Shown here: positions 51,618 to 64,000 of the stretch, piece by piece | How the letters are laid out: each line of letters begins with the position of its first letter | Position numbering within the stretch: the first letter of the stretch is position 1 | From: Lichenostomus cassidix | Lineage: Eukaryota; Chordata; Aves; Passeriformes; Meliphagidae | Assembly: GCA_008360975.2 (NCBI GenBank) | Contig: CM039183.1 | Location: forward strand, 45,127,850-45,191,849 | Direction of reading: 5' to 3' | DNA length: 64,000 nucleotides | Notes under the pieces: model-generated | The model's input: only the letters and a program-made list of their open reading frames with translations | Told to the model about the DNA's origin: nothing | The model's database searches: none | Translations under genes and position numbers: made by a program

Positions 51618-54149
51618 TGCAAAACTTGTTTTACCATGGAACTCAAGACTCTACCTATTCAACTTTATCACAGTATGGATTCATGAGGAAGAGGATTTAG
51701 TACTATAAACCTATCATAGACCCATCAAAAGTACAGTCTCAAGTACCGTAAGAGCCAGTGAGTGGGAAGATAATAAACAAATTCAGAGATTTTTTACTTT
51801 TTGAAAACCTTAAATTTAATTAACAGCTGAAGAGCTTCCCTTGGACAAGTATTTATCTTTAACTACCAGCAAAAGGCAGGCATTACAGACTAGATTAAGC
51901 CAGGTCCTGTTGCATACTACAGTACATAGATGGCCACACTTGACCACCTGCGTTGCTTGTTTCCAGTTTCCATCCTGCAAACTTCAGAGACATGACAGCT
52001 CTCCTTAGGGATCACTTGAGCATGGCTGAGTGTGGGAAGCCCTGTTACCAAAACTTTTTTCTAGTCCCCACTTACTTTCGTATTAGACCTAGTCAGAAAA
52101 AGAATCTGTATAAACCATTCATATGTACAATAATGTAAGAACACAATGTACATGGTTAGTTCTCACATTTAAGATGGGACACAAGAAGTGTTCCTTGAAG
52201 ACAAGCCAGGCAATAGCTTTTCAAAGAACTAAAACTTGGCTTTAGCAACAGATGTGGAAAGCCAGGAAATATCAAATCCTCTACCAGGAAGCCAAAAATG
52301 CTATTTATTTAATTTATTAATAGTTAGGCATGTTTCTAATGGTACAATGTTCTCATAAAGACTACAATAAAGACTAATCAGGCATCTTTGTGCAAGGGAG
52401 GTATTTGGTGCTAACTTCTCCCTTTTAACTATCCTTTGGAAACTATTTCTTCCATGTCCCAACAGCATTAGCAATAATTGAACACTGTAATGTATCTCCT
52501 GTTGCGGAGACATAGGCGTCTTATTAAATCGTTCCATCATTAATAGATCCCTACTACTAAATTGCCAAGACTGAGGCCAGCCACAACAACAAAACATGCA
52601 GGAGGCAGAGCAGACCAAACGTAAAAAAATGAAGAAAACACAGTACTGCAGCTAGGATTCAGTTACTCAGTTATTCAGATACAAAAACTCGGTATTTTAG
52701 CAGTAGTTACCATGTTCTAGGAGTACTAAACATCACTTTTCAAAACCACTGTACACAACACACAAGGCAGTGATTACTTAATTAAGAATAATTAATGCTA
52801 TTACAGACAATTTTTCCACTCTTGTCCTCTAAGAACCTTCTATAGTGATCGAAAGAAAGTCGCATCACAGCCCTAACAGTAGATGGTTGAGGAAGAAAAC
52901 ATTTATTTCAGACTTAATAAATTCCTAGTACCCTCACTGGCTTGCTTGGATGAAGATCCTTCTTCATCTCTATCCTTCCCTCTCCCTTCCACCAAGGAGA
53001 TGCATCTTTCTCTCTTGCATGAACACCTCTCTCCCAGAGAGCAAAGAGTGCCCACAGGGAATGCCACAAAGCTTTGAGGGAACCAGGAAAAGTCTTCCTG
53101 CAGGCTGGATGTTCTACTGTTTGTAGAACCTACTCTACTGAGAGTAGAGGGAACTGTACAATCCCACTCCATTTTTCAGGCTCTTGCTTTGCTTTTTGAA
53201 AGGGGGCAATGAAGTTGTGTTTCAACAATGCCAGCCTGCGTTCCTCAGAAGAGGACAGCATTTCCCCAATAATGCCAGAACTTAAAAGTTCTCCTTGTCA
53301 AAACAGTTCCTGAAGACAATGAATTTGAAGTAATGAAAAATAGAGTTAATAATCAACAAAATGGAAGTATGTAGAACAAAGGATGATGTATCATATTAAT
53401 CCATCTCTCCTTATAGATTTTCTACTACCAAGAGCTTTATCTTGAATTTTCTCTGAAAAGGCTGGGAGTTTAGAAGAATTCTTGATCCAGGCACAAAAAT
53501 GTAAGGGGAACCGACAACTCAGCCAATTACTCCTGTCTTATTCAGCAATGCATTATGTGTTATTTTTAAGACAGGAGGAATAATGAAGAAAACCTGAGGG
53601 TAAACCAATCCTTGACACTAAAACTAACCAGCTTGAACGTTGGGTTTTTGCTTCTCATCTTGTCCTCTCTCCTTCTTATCTGCCTTTAGTCCCAGCAGAA
53701 ATTCATGTTTATAACCACTGAACTATTTTTTCTTTCAGAACCTTCAAACAAGCTGATTTGAAACCTGTTTAAATGCAGCTGCTCAATTCATCAGTTTTAA
53801 AGGATCACACTGCTGCAGTGGTTCTTCTTTGCACTGTCATCCTGCCACAAAGTATATTGATCTAAATATTGTATTATTGATCTATAGTATTATACTCTTC
53901 ATAGGCTGAATCTTTCTTACCTTGCATAGCTTTTAAATATGTGTTTCATTTTTTTTTAAGTAGTACTATTACTTGAGGAAAGAGAGGTTTCTCATTTTTT
54001 AAAGCAAGGACTAGGAGTTTGTGAGGAGAGTCACTGAAGAAGCTGGCTCTAAACTAAAGTTCCAGAATACCGGAGAGAGGGGACGGGAAGTTTTGATGAA
54101 GTCAGCCCTGCCATTTTAATTTGACATACTCTCACTAGCACTTTTATCA

Positions 54150-55995
54150 TTAAGGAGATGGAAGCAGGATTGGGCCACTTGGAATGATTATAGAGAGGTT
54201 ATCGAAGTAACCGGAAATGAGATAAGGAAGCTTGATGCCATCTGGAACTAAATCTGGTCAAGTATGTCAATGGGAACAAGAGGGGCTTCTTCAAATGCAC
54301 AAATTCACAGCAAAAGGAAAATTAAGGATAATGAGGACACATTACTAATGGAGTGGGGATGCTGGTAACAGAGAACACAGAGTTACTGAATGTCTTCTTT
54401 GCATTGGTCTGACATGATCATCTCTTAGGACTCTGACCCAGGAGACCAGGGTAAAGGAATGTTGGAAGGAAGGAGGATTGGGTTAGAGAACACCTAATCA
54501 AATTTGACATCTACAAGTCCATGGGCCCTGATGGACTGCATCCATGAGTGCTAAAAGAACTGATGGACACTATAGTGAGGCTGCTCACTATCATCTTTGA
54601 AAGGCCATGGCAGTCAGGAGAGGTATCTAAGGACTGGAAGAAAGCAAATGTCACCCAGTCTTCAAAATGGGTAAGAAAGAGGACCCAGGGAACTACTGGC
54701 CAGTCAGCCCCACCTCAACCCTGAGAAAAGTGATGGAGTACCACGTTCTGGAGTTCATCTCTAGCCACATGGATAACAAGAAGGTGATCAGGAGCACTCA
54801 GCATGGATTCACAAAAAAATAAATAATGCTTGACCAACCGGATTGCTTTCTACCATGAAACAACCACCTGTATGGATGAGGGGAGACCAGTGGATATTGT
54901 CTACCCCATCTTCAGTGAGGCTTTCAAGGCTGTCTCTCTCACAACATCCTCATAGGCAAAGTCAGCAAGTGCAGGCTGGATGAGTGGACAGTGAGGTGGA
55001 TTCAGAACTGTCTGAAAGGCAGATCCCAGAGGGTCATACCAGTGGCACAGGTCTGAGCTGGAGGCCTGTCACTCGTGGCGTCCCCCAAGGTTCAGTACTG
55101 GGCCCAGTGTTGTTCACATTATTTATCAGTGACTTGGATGAAGGGCAGAGGCCTCCTCAGCAGATTCCCTGACAACTCAAAGCTGGGAGGAGGGGCTGAT
55201 ATCCTACAGGGCTGTGCAGCCCTTCAGAAGGACCTTGACAGGCTGGAGAGATGGGCAGAGAGGAACTTTCTGAGATTCAAAAAGGCGCATGCAGGGTCCT
55301 GCAACCGGGGAGGAATAACCCCTGCAGCAGCACAGGCTGGGGCTGAGCTGCTGGAAAGCAGCTCTGTGGAGAAGGACCTGGGGGTTCTGGTGGACAAGAA
55401 GCTGTCCCTGAGCCAGCAGTGCCTTTGTGGCCAAGATGGCAAATGGTGTCCTGGGGTGCATTGGAAAGAGCAGTGCCAGCAGGTCAAGGAGAGCAGATCC
55501 TGCCCCTCTACTCAGCCCTGGTGAGGCCACATCTTCAGTGCTGTGTCCAGTCCTGGGTTCCTCAGTACAAGATGATTAAAAGACTGGAGGATCTCTCTTA
55601 CAGGAAAGGCTGAGGGAGCTGGGCCTGTTCAGCCTGAGAAGAGATGACTGAGAAGGGACCTCATCAATGTCTCATCAATTGTGAAGGGAGGATGCCAAGA
55701 GGATGGAGCCAGGCTCTGCTCGGTGGTGCCAAGCAACAGGACAAGAGGCAATAGACAGAAATTGATGCACAGGAAGTTTCATCTGAATACATGGAAGAAC
55801 TTCTTCACTGTGAGGATTACTGTGCAGTGGAACAGATTGGCCAGAGAGATTGTGGAATCTCCCTGGCTGGAGATATTCAAGAATTGTCTGGACACAATTC
55901 TGTGCCATATGCTCTAGAATGACCCTGCTTGAGCAGGAAGGTTGGACCAGATGATCCACTGTGGTTCCTGCTAACCTTACTTGTCCTCTGTGATT
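54150..55995 (+). pseudogene. Decayed CR1 LINE (ORF2 reverse transcriptase remnant plus 3' end)
   Basis: A 5'-truncated, inactive CR1 retrotransposon on the plus strand, antisense to GREM2, in its intron 1. Recognisable pieces in order: the linker before the reverse transcriptase near 54156-54200 (WATWNDYRE-like), the GNK-GF-type segment near 54272, the RT core with [14 protein letters not shown] and FISDLDEG at about 55070-55145, the thumb region with DLDRLERWAERN and KDLGVLVDKKLS, LPLYSALVRPHLQ at about 55505-55535, and the C-terminal [20 protein letters not shown] segment at about 55750-55805. The 3' UTR with GGTTGGACCAGATGATCC ends in a short GTGATT tail. Several frameshifts and stops break the frame. 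The catalytic FADD box near 55165 reads FPDN, and about 15 residues usually found between PQYK and MIKR are missing near 55570. It cannot be functional. Confidence 0.93.
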
Positions 55996-58900
55996 ATGTC
56001 CATGATAAATACCAGTGCTTCCCAAAAAACACACACATATAATAGATGCAATTACTAAGGCCCCAGCTAGAAGAAAATAGTGCAGGAAACAATGCTGCAA
56101 GTTTTGTTGGGTTGTGGTTTTTTTAAGGCTAAATATTAGCCAGGTAATACAGTGAAGGAAGACAATATCAACTTCATGTGACCCTCTATTTATCAGCAGC
56201 AAAGATTTTGATTCAACAACTAGGTCAGCATTTATCATTTTAAAACAGGAAAAGTAAAATAAAGGGAAGGAACAAAAACTGCAAGAAATGTGAAAGCAAA
56301 GTCATCCTATAGTACCTCTGGTAGTGCAGCAATGCCTTTTTTAGGGGATTAAGAACACACATAAGTCTGGTTGAATACAAGCAGGTAACTGGACAAAGGG
56401 GTTTTTTCGTCTCATTATGATCAAAAGCCCTAAATTTTGTTGCTATTTCAGCTTCAGGAACTTGTGGTTTTAGAACCAACCACAGACAAATGTCTGCCTG
56501 GTGAGCACATGTGAATTGTCCCAAGCAGAGTGAGATGTCCTACTCAGAAGTGTCTGGGTAGTCATCAGTACTGGCAGCATATGCAATACTGGGGGAAAAA
56601 GGGGCAGTGGGAGGAGGGAAAAACCCACAAAATAAAACCAGATTTCTGCTAGCTGTCCGTGAGGCTGATTTTCTCTCTCCCAACCTGGTTTTGAAGGATG
56701 CTACAGTCACGGGGCGGAAGGAATGGATATAAGGAGTTTTTTTAGAAAGCACTGATAATTCTCCTAGGAATCTAAAAAATGTCTCTCTGCAAGAGTGAAC
56801 TAAGTTGAAAAGATACTTGGTCTCCTTCTCAGTGTTTCTCAGCTTTTCAGCACAAGATAAAGAGCCCCAAAGAGGCAAGTCAGTTCTGTTTGCACATGAA
56901 CATTTTGTCCAGCAAGTAAAAACAGCCTACATTTAACTTTATTCTTCTGTGTTGAAGGCAGCTGTTACACTCCCATTTGGCAGCATTTCATTCAGGAGAA
57001 AACAGCAGACTTCCGCCCTTGGGAGAAAAAAACTAAAAAACTAAATCTGAAGAGAAGCGGTGGCTTGAGCAAATGTCTTCATTTGTGACCATCCCTCAGC
57101 CTGTTGGAAAGGAGGACAGTCAACACAAGAATGGGGAAAGTTCAGCATTTAAATACAATAGCTCATTTCGTTGCTTCCTCACTAGAGAATCGACGCTACA
57201 AAAGACTGTTTTGCAATGAACTGTCTCCATTATATTTCTGTTGTTTGCATTACAACAGAACACAGAAATCTCATCCAAGACCAGTGCCTGACTAAGCGAC
57301 ACAACTTCAAATGTTTGTAGACTGACTTGGTGACCAACATATGGTGGGACCAGAACTGAGCTCAGAGGGGAAGTGAGTTACTGGAGGCCAGGAATGAACT
57401 GAGAATGGACTGTTTCCAACATCTTTCAATTGCACCGCATGGCACCAATACTCTTCCTTTTGCCAAGAAATACAGATTTGCTACCCTTAGGCAAGCTTTT
57501 CTTTAAAAACATTATACTTCTGTAAATGAAAATAATTTTGTATGAAAATTTCCAATATATTTTCCCTGAGTTTTGATAGAACAGAGATGGAGTTAGGATA
57601 TTCATTTCTTTATAATTTCAAACAACTCACTGGTTCTAGAACACACAACTCATATTCTAGCCCACAATAAGGGAGGAGACTGTTAACCTTCAATATATGC
57701 TCATTACTTGCACCATTTTAAAAAGAGGGCATTGGGATGAGGTTTGTTCTAGGAGAAGACTGAGGTCTCTAAAGCATCACAAAAGTGCTCAAAAGAATTT
57801 CTACTTGTTTCTCTTCGTGATCAGAAAAATGCAAGTACTTCTAAAAATCAATAGGTGGCATGTAGTCTTGTACATAAGAAACACTAGATTAATCAGCAGA
57901 GAAGTAACATTTAAATTTTCCAGGTTTTCTGGTAGATTCAGATAGTTTTATTCTTTCAGGCTCTCTATCAAGATGCTATCCTCAGTTACACATTATGACT
58001 CTGAAGTGGTCATGTTCCTGTTTGAAAAATCTAAAATGTTATTGATGATCCAGTCTTTATATTATGAATTTCTGTAAGCCAATATCCTATTTTTAGAGCT
58101 GAAACACAGATGGTTCAAATAAGAACTGCTCTTATCGCAATATCCCGCAGGCTAATCTTTCTATTAGGGGGTATGCAAATTCCCATACAAACAAAATTTC
58201 AGCTGTGCATCCCACCACTTTCCAATACTTCACTTCTAAGAACCATTCCAGCTATATTTTCATACAGTTGTCTTAAAAAATGGCACAGATTTATTGCTTC
58301 GAGCATTTTTCATTTACACTTATCTCTGCTTAAATTTGTCTGGCAAAGCATCAATCCTCCTGCCTAAAACTTACAGCAGTTTCGAGGACAGATCTATGCT
58401 AATGAGCAAATAAAACAATTGACCCCATTCAGCCTGTTAGCTGCAACCAGGTCTATGACATGCAAACACATAACTAAGTGCCTTACCAGAATTACTAGTT
58501 TCACAGAAAAACACTTTTTCTCCTCAGTGAGGCTAAATCTAGAGAATCCCCTCATCCTATTTTGCGTTTCCTTCAGTTTATAAGCAACACATCTGACACT
58601 TCCTCACAAGTAATTTTTCTTCCTCTGCCAAATTTCAAATGGGTTGGACAGCAAGGCAGGTTCAAAATGTCTACTGCATTACACCAAGTGTGTTCTCTCC
58701 CAGGGTACACAGGAAGGCATGAAAAATATTTCAGGGGAAGGGACGGGGGAACAAGTCAATGGTATCACAAGTTAGAACAGGAGGTGTGAGTAGCAAAAGG
58801 GACACTTAGGGTTACTGTGGTGGACTGGCATACTGAACACACCCATAGAAAGCTCAGAGTTCATGAGCTCTTATGTTCACATGCAACACGAGACACCTTG

Positions 58901-59638
58901 AAAGTGCAGTGGGTCACCTCCAAGTTCTTAATACATTTCCTCACCCAGGGTGTAGCTGCCAAACAGAGTAAAGTTTATTTGCACTGCCTGTCAATGGAAG
59001 CCAAGCAGTAACAAGTCACTGCTGCACACCATGCATGGCATTATCCTTGGGTTGATCCTGTAATATTTTGTCTTCCCCTTTGTTCACAAACTTACTTGGA
59101 GAATTACCAGATGTTTTCTTCTTTCCCTTATAGCACCAGCCTTATTCTTGGCTAACTTTTGCAGTTACCAATGGCCCATCACAATCCCTGTTTAATTAGT
59201 TTTATTTCAAATGTTTAACTCAGCTCTGGGCTTTGCTCTGGAAGGAAGCCTGCTCACTTAGGGTCTCTACAAGAAAAACTTCATGTATGCAACTGAAATG
59301 CAACTCAAATGTGTGAGGGCTGAAAAATGCAGCAACCATGTGCTCTGATGGGGTTTTGTCTGTGTTTTTGCAAAACCTAAAAACAAAGCGGACATTTGGA
59401 GTTCAAAACCTTCAGAGTTACACGGCTTCTTGACTACCCTAGTCCACACATCAGTTCATGTCTTGATGCAAGTTCTTCAGTTTGGAAATATTTTGACCCT
59501 AGTTTTCAAGTTGTTTTCTAATATTAAAAAAATAAATATTTATTTCACTATATATCTATTGATATTTCCAAACTGACAAACATTTTTGACTGTCACAGAT
59601 ATCAAATAGACAATAATAAATTGTAGCAGCTCAACAAC

Positions 59639-59663
59639 TGTCAAAAGTAAAGTACTTTTGACA
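59639..59663. repeat. Perfect 11-bp inverted repeat with a 3-base loop
   Basis: TGTCAAAAGTA at 59639-59649 and TACTTTTGACA at 59653-59663 are exact reverse complements around AAG. It lies in GREM2 intron 1. It could be a short cruciform-prone site or chance; no mobile element boundary is evident around it. Confidence 0.8.
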
Positions 59664-62600
59664 TGGTATAAAGTCAAGAATACAAATAAAATTTTAATTA
59701 GTTTGCACTATCAACATAAAATGCTAAATACCTATACACTTCAATATAACTTTCTAGATATATTAGAAAATGTATAGCACAAAGAAAGAATGGGCAAACT
59801 GCCATCTATGCACTGTTTTTGGCTGTGTGTGTCACAACCGAAAGTAAATAAAAGACAAATTTTCACTTAAATGCTGCAGGATGCTTTGTAGTACAGGAAA
59901 TTTAACATCCAAATACTGGAAATTTACTCCATCCCTCCGACTTCACACTGCTGCTAACACATGGCTGTCCCACATCTATGTTCTTGGGGCTTTGATTCAT
60001 GCTCAGATCAGTGATTCTCCCTGTCATTACACACAGAATGTAAATATTTGCTCTGTCTGTTTTCTGGTTTACCGACTTGACCCACTATTGAATATGAAGG
60101 CTGTAATTCAATCATAGAAGGATCTGTTGCCATGCATAAACTAGGATTTTATGTTTTATGACTTAGGGTTTGCAGAGCAGCCGTCTTCCTACTCACCTCC
60201 CCCTGTCCTTGCCCATGGCTGAATTATAGTTCTGTCTCTAATTGAAGCCTATTATTATTCTATTTCTCTTCTGCTGAGAGAAAGACCAGAGCTATCATTC
60301 TGAATACACAGCAAGCCACAGGAGTCTGAATGAGGTATTCTAATGACAGGTCCTCCTCCACAGCACATTTACAGTCTTTCTGCTAATTAATTTGATTTCC
60401 TTTGTCTAGACTAACATAATACAGCAAGTTATGCTCATTTAAAGGGAGATCATTAGCTTTTCAGTTCACTCCAAATGAGGAAGAAAGAAGAGTCAATAGA
60501 CTGGAATCTGGGGGAGACTGACTGACTTTGTCCTTAACTACAACATTGCTTATGTTTTCACTTGACCAAGACTTTGTCTCCAGGAGAACCCGAGACAGCA
60601 CTATCATCAGAGGAGAGACTATAATCAAAATCAGATATCGTCGGTATGTGCATGGCAAGGCAGTGGCAGTTACACAGAAGGGTTCTGTCTATGATGGACT
60701 GAAGTCAGCAGCTTTCTTCCTGGCAATCATTTGGCATTTGCTGTTCACAGCTCCTGACATCCTCAGAGAGCTGGACAAACATGTAATTAAAAACACACAC
60801 AAACTGATTTCTTCAGACTCCCTTCACAGAATGAAATGAGATTCAATAGTGTGCCACTGGCCTAGTAAACCAGAGGCAAAACTAGTAATGGAGTTAAAAA
60901 AGTAACTCCTCACTATTTGGAAGGCAAGACTTACATTTGCCAGTTTTGACAATGACTGAAACTTAGGAACTGGACAAAGTCTGAGAACGGAGCTGTCAGT
61001 CAAATACAGAACTTGGGAAATGAAGTGCTGCATGATAAACACATGAACAGACTTGGATTTGAAAGTTCAGCCTTCTGATTCATCTGGGAAGATCCAGTTT
61101 TAAAATCCAGCAAGAAAAGTGACAAAGAATCAGACATCATTTAGGTGCCCTGTGGAGTTCAAACACTTCCTAATAATGGCAGGGAAGATCTTCCCCTATG
61201 ACAAAGTAAGAAGGGAGAAAGCTGACAGGGGCAATTCTCTTCTGCTCACACATCCACAGAAAAGTGCCAGAGTTCTCCTTCTGCAGGCAGTTCCAGGACT
61301 ATCATTGTCACCTCAGCTGCATTTATAATTTTGCAGCATCAGAGAGGAAGGATTCCAACTTTGTGACTTCCTGGCGGAGGGGTTATTATTTTGGCTCATA
61401 GTAACTGGGGACCTTCTTTACTCAAACACAAGCAAAAGATAAACTGCACCTGGAGGCTCTTTATTAACTTATTTTGACCTTGGTTTTTTTTACAGTGTTT
61501 GGCCACAAGCCATTCAAACTGTGTCACCACAGGTAAGGTTTGAGTATTTTTCCATTATTGACACTTTCAAGCTCAGCAGAAGCAGACAGTAAATAAAAGG
61601 AAATCTAAAGATTCTTCTCTTTGTCTTTTTCAGAAAGCTTATCTTGGAAAGGTCAGGAAAGTACCTTGGAAAGAATTAGCCAACATCTAGCTATAAATTT
61701 CAGTGTGAGATCACAAGCTCCATTTCTCTTCCAGGTCTATTCAACGACTCTTCCCCAGATCTACCTTAGGCAGCTCTTCCTTCAATCTAGAAAAGAGAGA
61801 ACACCTCTGGTAATCTTGGGTGACCTCATGTTACTACACAGAAAAACTAAGATACCAAGACCCGGATGCATGTCAGTGCTTAATTGGATGGAGAGTAATG
61901 AATGGTCCAAGTGAAGTGGCTGAAAATCTTCCCTTCTGATAGGACTACAAAGTGAAGTCCTAGCTAACAGGTCCACATGTGACTAGCAAAGGCAAGACTG
62001 ACTGGGAAGAGAGGGAATGAGTGATCAGCAAGATTGCCCATTCAGAGTTTGCTTTGGTTTCTTTTCTCTCATTACAAAGAAGTCAGAGAACATATGCACT
62101 ACAGTTTACACTCTTTTACTAATCCTAACCACTCAGTGTTGGTTCAAGCAATCACATATATTGTACTGAAGCAGCAAGGGAGTGCAATCAGATGAAGGTT
62201 CTGTTTGATCAGATGAAAGTACTTGTAATGGCTCGGCAACCAAATGCCATCTGTGCCACTTGCTAAGTCCACTGTAGCTGATTATAGCCAAATAAGATCA
62301 TCCCAAAGAAAATGCTCTGATCCATAGGTTTACTCTGGTTCCTAATGAGAGATCAAACACACAACTCATATATTCATTTATGACTGATTTAGACCAAAAG
62401 TACAAAAAAAATGTTATGCACCCATGAACTAGACTTTTCTAAATATTTTCCTACGTCTTGGCTAAACAATAGGCTTTTTAAAGAAGCCATGTGTAATATG
62501 GGATTAAGAAGACTGGAATCTCAAATAAGGAATGATGGAAAATATTTTCTGAAACTGTGAGAACTAGACATATTGAAAGCCTCATCTCGATATTGGAGGA

Positions 62601-63540
62601 AATATTAACATTGGCCTATGTTTCCACTTAAGATCAGCTAAATTACTGGATTCTGAATTCTTCCTTATTTTCTTTTCAAGAAGGAGGTGAAGTGAGCAAA
62701 AACTGGTTTCTTGTAATTTCAATGTAAAATTACTAAATCCTCAACAGCCAAGAAGCCATTTCATAGAGTTAACATGAAACATGTTTTTGTCTCAGTAATG
62801 GGAAAGCCCTAAAAATGCATGTCAATTCAAATTAGGGCCTCTAGGTCTAAAAGTGCCTGTATCTCTTCCTTTGAAAAAGCATATTTGAAAAAGAAAGTTT
62901 TGATCAACACTTCTGAAAACTTTCATTCCTACTGTGGGAAGAGACAAAGTTTCAACTGAACTCACCACAATTCCTTTAGTATGATGGTCCTCAATGGGTC
63001 AATGATAACCACAGCCCCATGGGACTTTCTACACTTGTATTTTGAAAGGAGGCTCAGCAAAGAATTTGGCTTAGGAAAACAAGACTATGCTTCCTCTCTT
63101 CCCTTACTTAGTTTCAGAACAACAGCTTTTGCTTTGAGTGATTATTTCAGCTTCTGTAATTTTTCTCCAGCACAAAAGTACAGAGAAGCATCATAAACAT
63201 CAGATCAGTGATTTGGGCAGTGTGAGAACATGGTGAATGTCAGAGCAATGGAACAGTAATTAGGAAAAGCATTGTAAAGAATGCACCTAGCAAAGGTAAA
63301 AGCTAAAAGCAGCTCACCTGTCTGAAAATCTGCTAACTTGGCAAAACTCCTCCTTCTTAGAAGATCCTAAGAAGCCCCTTAATTAGCACAAAAACTGAAG
63401 AGTAGTAATTGCTACTTGGCTAAACTTTGCTAATTAAAAACACAAGGACATTTGTGGGGTGATTTTTTTCCTTCTTTTCTACCCTCAAAATCACTTTGGT
63501 TTATGACATGAATGACACAAAACGCTACATTAGAGAAAGT

Positions 63541-63580
63541 GCATACTTCTGTATCTACATGCATACTTCTGTATCTACAT
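63541..63580. repeat. Exact 20-bp tandem duplication (two copies)
   Basis: The 20 bases beginning GCATACTTCT and ending TATCTACAT at 63541-63560 are repeated without change at 63561-63580. It lies in GREM2 intron 1. Complete identity suggests a recent event or a possible assembly effect. Confidence 0.95.
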
Positions 63581-63620
63581 ATTTTTATAACATTGAAGGG
63601 GAGGACTCTTAAGCTTACCT

Positions 63621-63652
63621 AAACAAAAAAAAAAAACCAACAAAAAAAAAAG
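63621..63652. repeat. A-rich tract with C interruptions
   Basis: Two A blocks of about 12 and 10 bases are separated by CCAAC, in GREM2 intron 1. Confidence 0.85.
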
Positions 63653-64000
63653 GAATGAGAATTAGATCATTAAACGGTATGGTTTAAGCAGAATGTGCAA
63701 TGGCACTGCAGACTTGAACAGAAAAGGAAGCAAGAGAGGTGCTTTTGAATTATAGAAACAGACTGAAGAATGTGAGCTACTGAGTGGATGTACAGCATAA
63801 CTGTACAAAAGACGTAAAGAGCTCCTCTAGATATAGTAGTTTTAACAAGGTCCTCGCTATGATTATTCTCCACCCCCCATAAAAACCAAAATATTATTTG
63901 TTTAAAGCTGCTTGCCAAATCCATGGCAAAGCATCTAAGAGAAACAAGATATTTATTGACATGTTAGAATCAGGTGACAGGGACATACATACCACTTGAA

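Larger units (their letters stand above)
47240..64000 (-). other. GREM2: GREM2 intron 1 (3' part)
   Basis: From the exon 2 acceptor to the right edge the sequence is intronic with respect to GREM2; exon 1 is not in the window (the intron is about 100 kb in mammals). Contents seen: a plus-strand quadruplex motif at 47641-47666, a CR1 tail at 49527-49578, an A/C-rich tract at 51553-51617, a 1.85-kb decayed CR1 LINE at 54150-55995, an 11-bp hairpin at 59639-59663, an exact 20-bp tandem duplication at 63541-63580 and an A/C tract at 63621-63652. A moderately GC-rich patch near 50400-50620 has open frames but no splice context. No other gene was recognised. Confidence 0.8.

Noticed and set aside
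60528..60839. 103-codon open frame in GREM2 intron 1
   Set aside because: No recognisable domain, no splice sites and no promoter or Kozak context; length is within chance for 64 kb.

Overview
This window is vertebrate nuclear DNA, almost certainly from a bird and probably a songbird. It is AT-rich and mostly intronic or intergenic. It carries a decayed CR1 LINE, a detached CR1 tail, and a tRNA-Ile-headed, CR1-tailed SINE of the TguSINE1 kind, which is known from passerine birds. Bacterial features such as operons, ribosome binding sites and CRISPR arrays are absent. Nearly all open frames of 60-110 codons are chance frames in non-coding DNA.

Two protein-coding genes are supported, and they converge. 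From the left, on the + strand, come the last four coding exons of FMN2 (formin-2): 7468-7519, 23141-23290, 37748-37829 and 39208-39234 (stop). Their splice sites are canonical and their phases fit without a break. They encode the end of the FH2-side helical region and the C-terminal Spire-binding tail. The introns are about 15.6, 14.5 and 1.4 kb; positions 1-7467 belong to the intron before the first of these exons. From the right, on the - strand, comes GREM2 (gremlin-2/PRDC), a secreted BMP antagonist. Its complete 168-residue reading frame lies in one exon (47238 down to 46732), directly behind a splice acceptor. From 47240 to the right edge the DNA is GREM2 intron 1; exon 1 is outside the window.

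Between the two stop codons (39234 and 46732) lie about 7.5 kb holding the two 3' UTRs tail to tail, with candidate poly(A) signals at 41052 (+) and 44459 (-), and a short intergenic gap. This FMN2-GREM2 arrangement mirrors the paralogous FMN1-GREM1 pair, whose formin introns hold gremlin enhancers. The FMN2 introns here are therefore reasonable places to look for GREM2 enhancers.

I found no sign of an undescribed gene system. The items most worth a second look are a strong G-quadruplex motif in the probable GREM2 3' UTR, other G-quadruplex motifs close to the FMN2 and GREM2 exons, the SINE as a lineage marker, an exact 20-bp tandem duplication at 63541-63580, and two near-perfect short-loop hairpins.
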